Of a stretch of DNA of 8,012 bases, positions 6,468 to 8,012 are shown piece by piece (position 1 is the first letter of the stretch; each line of letters begins with the position of its first letter). The notes beneath the pieces are model-generated. The model made no database searches. It was given only the letters and a program-made list of their open reading frames with translations, and had not been told where the DNA came from. This DNA is from Candidatus Omnitrophota bacterium. GTDB lineage: Bacteria; Omnitrophota; Gorgyraeia; 2-02-FULL-51-18. The stretch spans positions 1 to 8,012 of the forward strand of contig JAHFFL010000043.1 of NCBI GenBank assembly GCA_023247955.1, read 5' to 3'. Position numbers and translations under genes: made by a program.

Positions 6468-7547
6468 ATGAAAAGCGCCTTCGTTTTTATATTTGTCCTC
6501 AGCGTCCTCGTCGTGGTGCATGAGTTCGGACATTTCATCGTCGCGCGGCTTGTGGGGATACGCGTCGAAAAGTTTTCGATCGGGTTCGGCCCGGTGCTTT
6601 TCGGCAGGAGATTTTGGGGCACGGAGTTTTGTTTCGCGCTTTACCCGTTCGGGGGCTTTGTAAAGCTGGCCGGCGAAAATCCCGAAGAAGCCCGCGGCTA
6701 TGCATGGGAGTTTAATTCAAAGCCCCTCGTTCAGAGGTTTCTCGTGGTGTTCGCCGGGCCGCTGATGAACGCGTTTTTGGCATTCGTGCTTTTTTCGACG
6801 ATTTTTTTGATCGGACAGCCGACGCTGACGAACAAAATCGGTAAGGTGCTTGAAGGGGCCCCGGCGCAGCGCGCGGGGCTCGCGGAAGGCGATACGGTAC
6901 TCCAGGTCAACGGAAAAAACGTACGGTTCTGGGAAGACATCCTGGACGAGGTTCATCGCAACGATCAACCGGTTATTTTTTTGGTGGAGCGCACGTCTCA
7001 AAACCGCGAGGTAACGGTGTCGCCGCTCGTGAAAGAGTCGCGGGATATTTTTGGGAGAAAAAACAGGACCTCGTTCATCGGGATAGCGCCTTCGAGCGAG
7101 ATGGTGTACGTGAAGAGCTCTTTGCCCCGGGCGCTGGTGCTGGCGGCCGAGAAGGTCTGGGTGATGACAGGAATGATTTTCACATCGCTAGGGCTGGTTG
7201 TCACGGGGGCGGTTCCTTTCAAAGATTCGATGACGGGACCGATAGGAATTTTCTTCATGACGCGCGAGGCTGCGCAAATGGGCGTGGTCTACCTGCTTTA
7301 TTTTATGGCGTCTCTCAGTGTGAGTCTTTTCGTGCTGAATCTTTTGCCTATCCCGGTGCTGGACGGCGGCCACGTGCTGTTTATCCTGATCGAGAAGATC
7401 AAGGGTTCGCCGCTCAAAGAATCCGCGAAGGAAAGAATGACGCAGGTGGGGCTTGCGCTGCTTTTGGCGATGATGGCGTTCGTGATCTTCCAGGACATCC
7501 ACCGTTTCGCGATCGTGGACAACGTTGTGCGATTTTTTAAGAGGTAA
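6468..7547 (+). CDS. rseP: RIP metalloprotease RseP/RasP (site-2 protease family)
   Basis: An intramembrane zinc protease that cuts transmembrane segments of substrates such as anti-sigma factors already trimmed by a site-1 protease, and remnant signal peptides. 359 residues from the chosen ATG. Seen: HEFGH (18-22), the zinc-binding HExxH, inside the first membrane helix; FAGPLMN (95-101) before the second helix; a single PDZ domain about 120-205 (GAPAQRAGL, 130-138); GPIGI (257-261); and [12 protein letters not shown] (291-302), which carries the third zinc ligand Asp299. The last membrane helix is about 326-343. E. coli RseP is about 450 residues with two PDZ domains, so this is the shorter single-PDZ form as in Bacillus RasP. 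GTG 6465 is possible, but ATG 6468 lies at better spacing (5 bases) from AGAAGGG (6456-6462). It sits 10 bases after dxr and 4 before proS, the same order as in B. subtilis. No substrate or anti-sigma gene is in view. Confidence 0.96.
   Translation: MKSAFVFIFVLSVLVVVHEFGHFIVARLVGIRVEKFSIGFGPVLFGRRFWGTEFCFALYPFGGFVKLAGENPEEARGYAWEFNSKPLVQRFLVVFAGPLMNAFLAFVLFSTIFLIGQPTLTNKIGKVLEGAPAQRAGLAEGDTVLQVNGKNVRFWEDILDEVHRNDQPVIFLVERTSQNREVTVSPLVKESRDIFGRKNRTSFIGIAPSSEMVYVKSSLPRALVLAAEKVWVMTGMIFTSLGLVVTGAVPFKDSMTGPIGIFFMTREAAQMGVVYLLYFMASLSVSLFVLNLLPIPVLDGGHVLFILIEKIKGSPLKESAKERMTQVGLALLLAMMAFVIFQDIHRFAIVDNVVRFFKR
7539..7544 (+). promoter_or_regulatory. Ribosome binding site of proS
   Basis: AAGAGG lies within the last codons of rseP, 7 bases before ATG 7552. 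Composition and spacing are good, so proS can recruit ribosomes itself, unlike uppS and dxr upstream. Confidence 0.6.
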
Positions 7548-7551
7548 GAGA

Positions 7552-8012
7552 ATGCGCTGGACCCAGTATTTTATCCCGACGCTCAAAGAGACGCCGCAGG
7601 AAGCGCAGATCAAGAGCCATCGGCTCATGCTGCGCGCAGGCCTCATCCGCAAACTTGCGAGCGGCACCTACAGCTACCTTCCGCTGGGCCTACGAGCGCT
7701 AAAAAAAGCCGAGCAGATTGTCCGTGAAGCAATGGACGGGGCCGGCGCGCTCGAATTGCTTTTGCCGGCTATTCATCCGGCGGAGATCTGGAAGGAATCC
7801 GGACGCCTGGAAATCCTCGGCGAGGACATGGTCCGTTTCAAAGATAGACACGGCAAGGAAAACGTGCTGGGCCCCACGCACGAGGAGATTATCACGGATC
7901 TCGTGCGCCGTGAGATACGCTCTTACAAGCAGTTGCCGGTTACGTTTTACCAGGTCCAAACGAAGTTTCGCGATGAGATGCGGCCGCGCTCCGGCGTGAT
8001 CCGCAGCCGCGA
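7552..8012 (+). CDS. proS: Prolyl-tRNA synthetase, 5' part
   Basis: Charges tRNA-Pro with proline using ATP; cytosolic class II aminoacyl-tRNA synthetase. 153 complete codons are visible and the gene runs off the window. Seen: [13 protein letters not shown] at the start; [18 protein letters not shown] (residues 31-48), class II motif 1 region of bacterial-type ProRS; GPTHEE (107-112), the proline/ATP TxE loop; and class II motif 2, [15 protein letters not shown] (132-146). After motif 2 the usual RPRFGxMR reads RPRSGVIR, with Ser for Phe and Ile for Met. The start fits the long bacterial type (about 570 residues, with an editing INS domain further on), but that part is outside the window. ATG 7552 has AAGAGG (7539-7544) at 7-base spacing inside the rseP end, the best-placed ribosome site in the window. 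Position after rseP is a widely conserved order. Confidence 0.96.
   Translation, partial: MRWTQYFIPTLKETPQEAQIKSHRLMLRAGLIRKLASGTYSYLPLGLRALKKAEQIVREAMDGAGALELLLPAIHPAEIWKESGRLEILGEDMVRFKDRHGKENVLGPTHEEIITDLVRREIRSYKQLPVTFYQVQTKFRDEMRPRSGVIRSR

Larger units (their letters stand above)
1..8012 (+). other. Single co-directional operon segment
   Basis: All genes run the same way with junctions of +7 (aminotransferase/serA), 0 (serA/purA), -4 (purA/uppS), -4 (uppS/cdsA), -4 (cdsA/dxr), +10 (dxr/rseP) and +4 bases (rseP/proS). There is no room for an intergenic promoter or terminator, so transcription must start upstream of the window or inside genes and continue past proS. Operon membership is inferred from spacing, not shown. 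Confidence 0.85.

Noticed and set aside
1..8012. Defence system, mobile element, CRISPR array, tRNA or riboswitch
   Set aside because: Every base is accounted for by conserved housekeeping genes; I saw no direct-repeat array, terminal inverted repeats, transposase or nuclease motifs, or non-coding stretch able to hold a riboswitch.

Overview
The window is a gap-free stretch of bacterial housekeeping genes, all on the + strand: seven protein genes, of which the first and last are cut by the window edges. Order: class V aminotransferase (3' part), serA, purA, uppS, cdsA, dxr, rseP, proS (5' part), which is eight coding regions if both partial genes are counted. No intergenic gap exceeds about 10 bases. 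Three junctions are 4-base stop/start overlaps and one is a direct stop-start abutment, so the block reads as one polycistronic operon whose promoter lies upstream of the window and whose terminator lies downstream. I see no RNA gene, mobile element, CRISPR array, integration site or stretch of non-coding DNA.

Layout: positions 1-2479 hold serine-related metabolism (an alanine/serine-glyoxylate-type aminotransferase and a long, ACT-domain phosphoglycerate dehydrogenase). Positions 2480-3763 hold adenylosuccinate synthase (AMP synthesis). Positions 3760-7547 hold the envelope and isoprenoid block: undecaprenyl diphosphate synthase, CDP-diacylglycerol synthase, DXP reductoisomerase and the RseP/RasP site-2 protease. 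Positions 7552-8012 begin prolyl-tRNA synthetase. The order uppS-cdsA-dxr-rseP-proS is the same as in Bacillus subtilis and many other bacteria, where frr, pyrH, tsf and rpsB usually lie upstream. Here that upstream part is replaced by aminotransferase-serA-purA.

How the genes fit together (inference): Dxr feeds the MEP pathway, which supplies the isoprenyl diphosphates UppS uses to make the lipid carrier for wall and surface polymers. CdsA makes CDP-diacylglycerol, and serine from SerA is the co-substrate of phosphatidylserine synthase where that enzyme exists. RseP cleaves membrane proteins in envelope-stress signalling or signal-peptide turnover. PurA and ProS link the unit to nucleotide supply and translation.

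Organism: a bacterium with moderately high GC (high 50s percent by eye) using the MEP pathway. From memory, the serA-purA-uppS-cdsA-dxr-rseP-proS order together with a CdsA ending in PGMGG rather than PGHGG recalls Omnitrophota (Omnitrophica/OP3) and related Planctomycetota/Verrucomicrobiota-like lineages. I could not check this and hold it at about 50%.

I found no sign of a novel system. The findings are modest: the unusual operon composition, a possible SerC substitute, ribosome-site-free coupled starts, signature-residue deviations in CdsA, PurA, Dxr and ProS, and one hairpin plus T-run inside purA.
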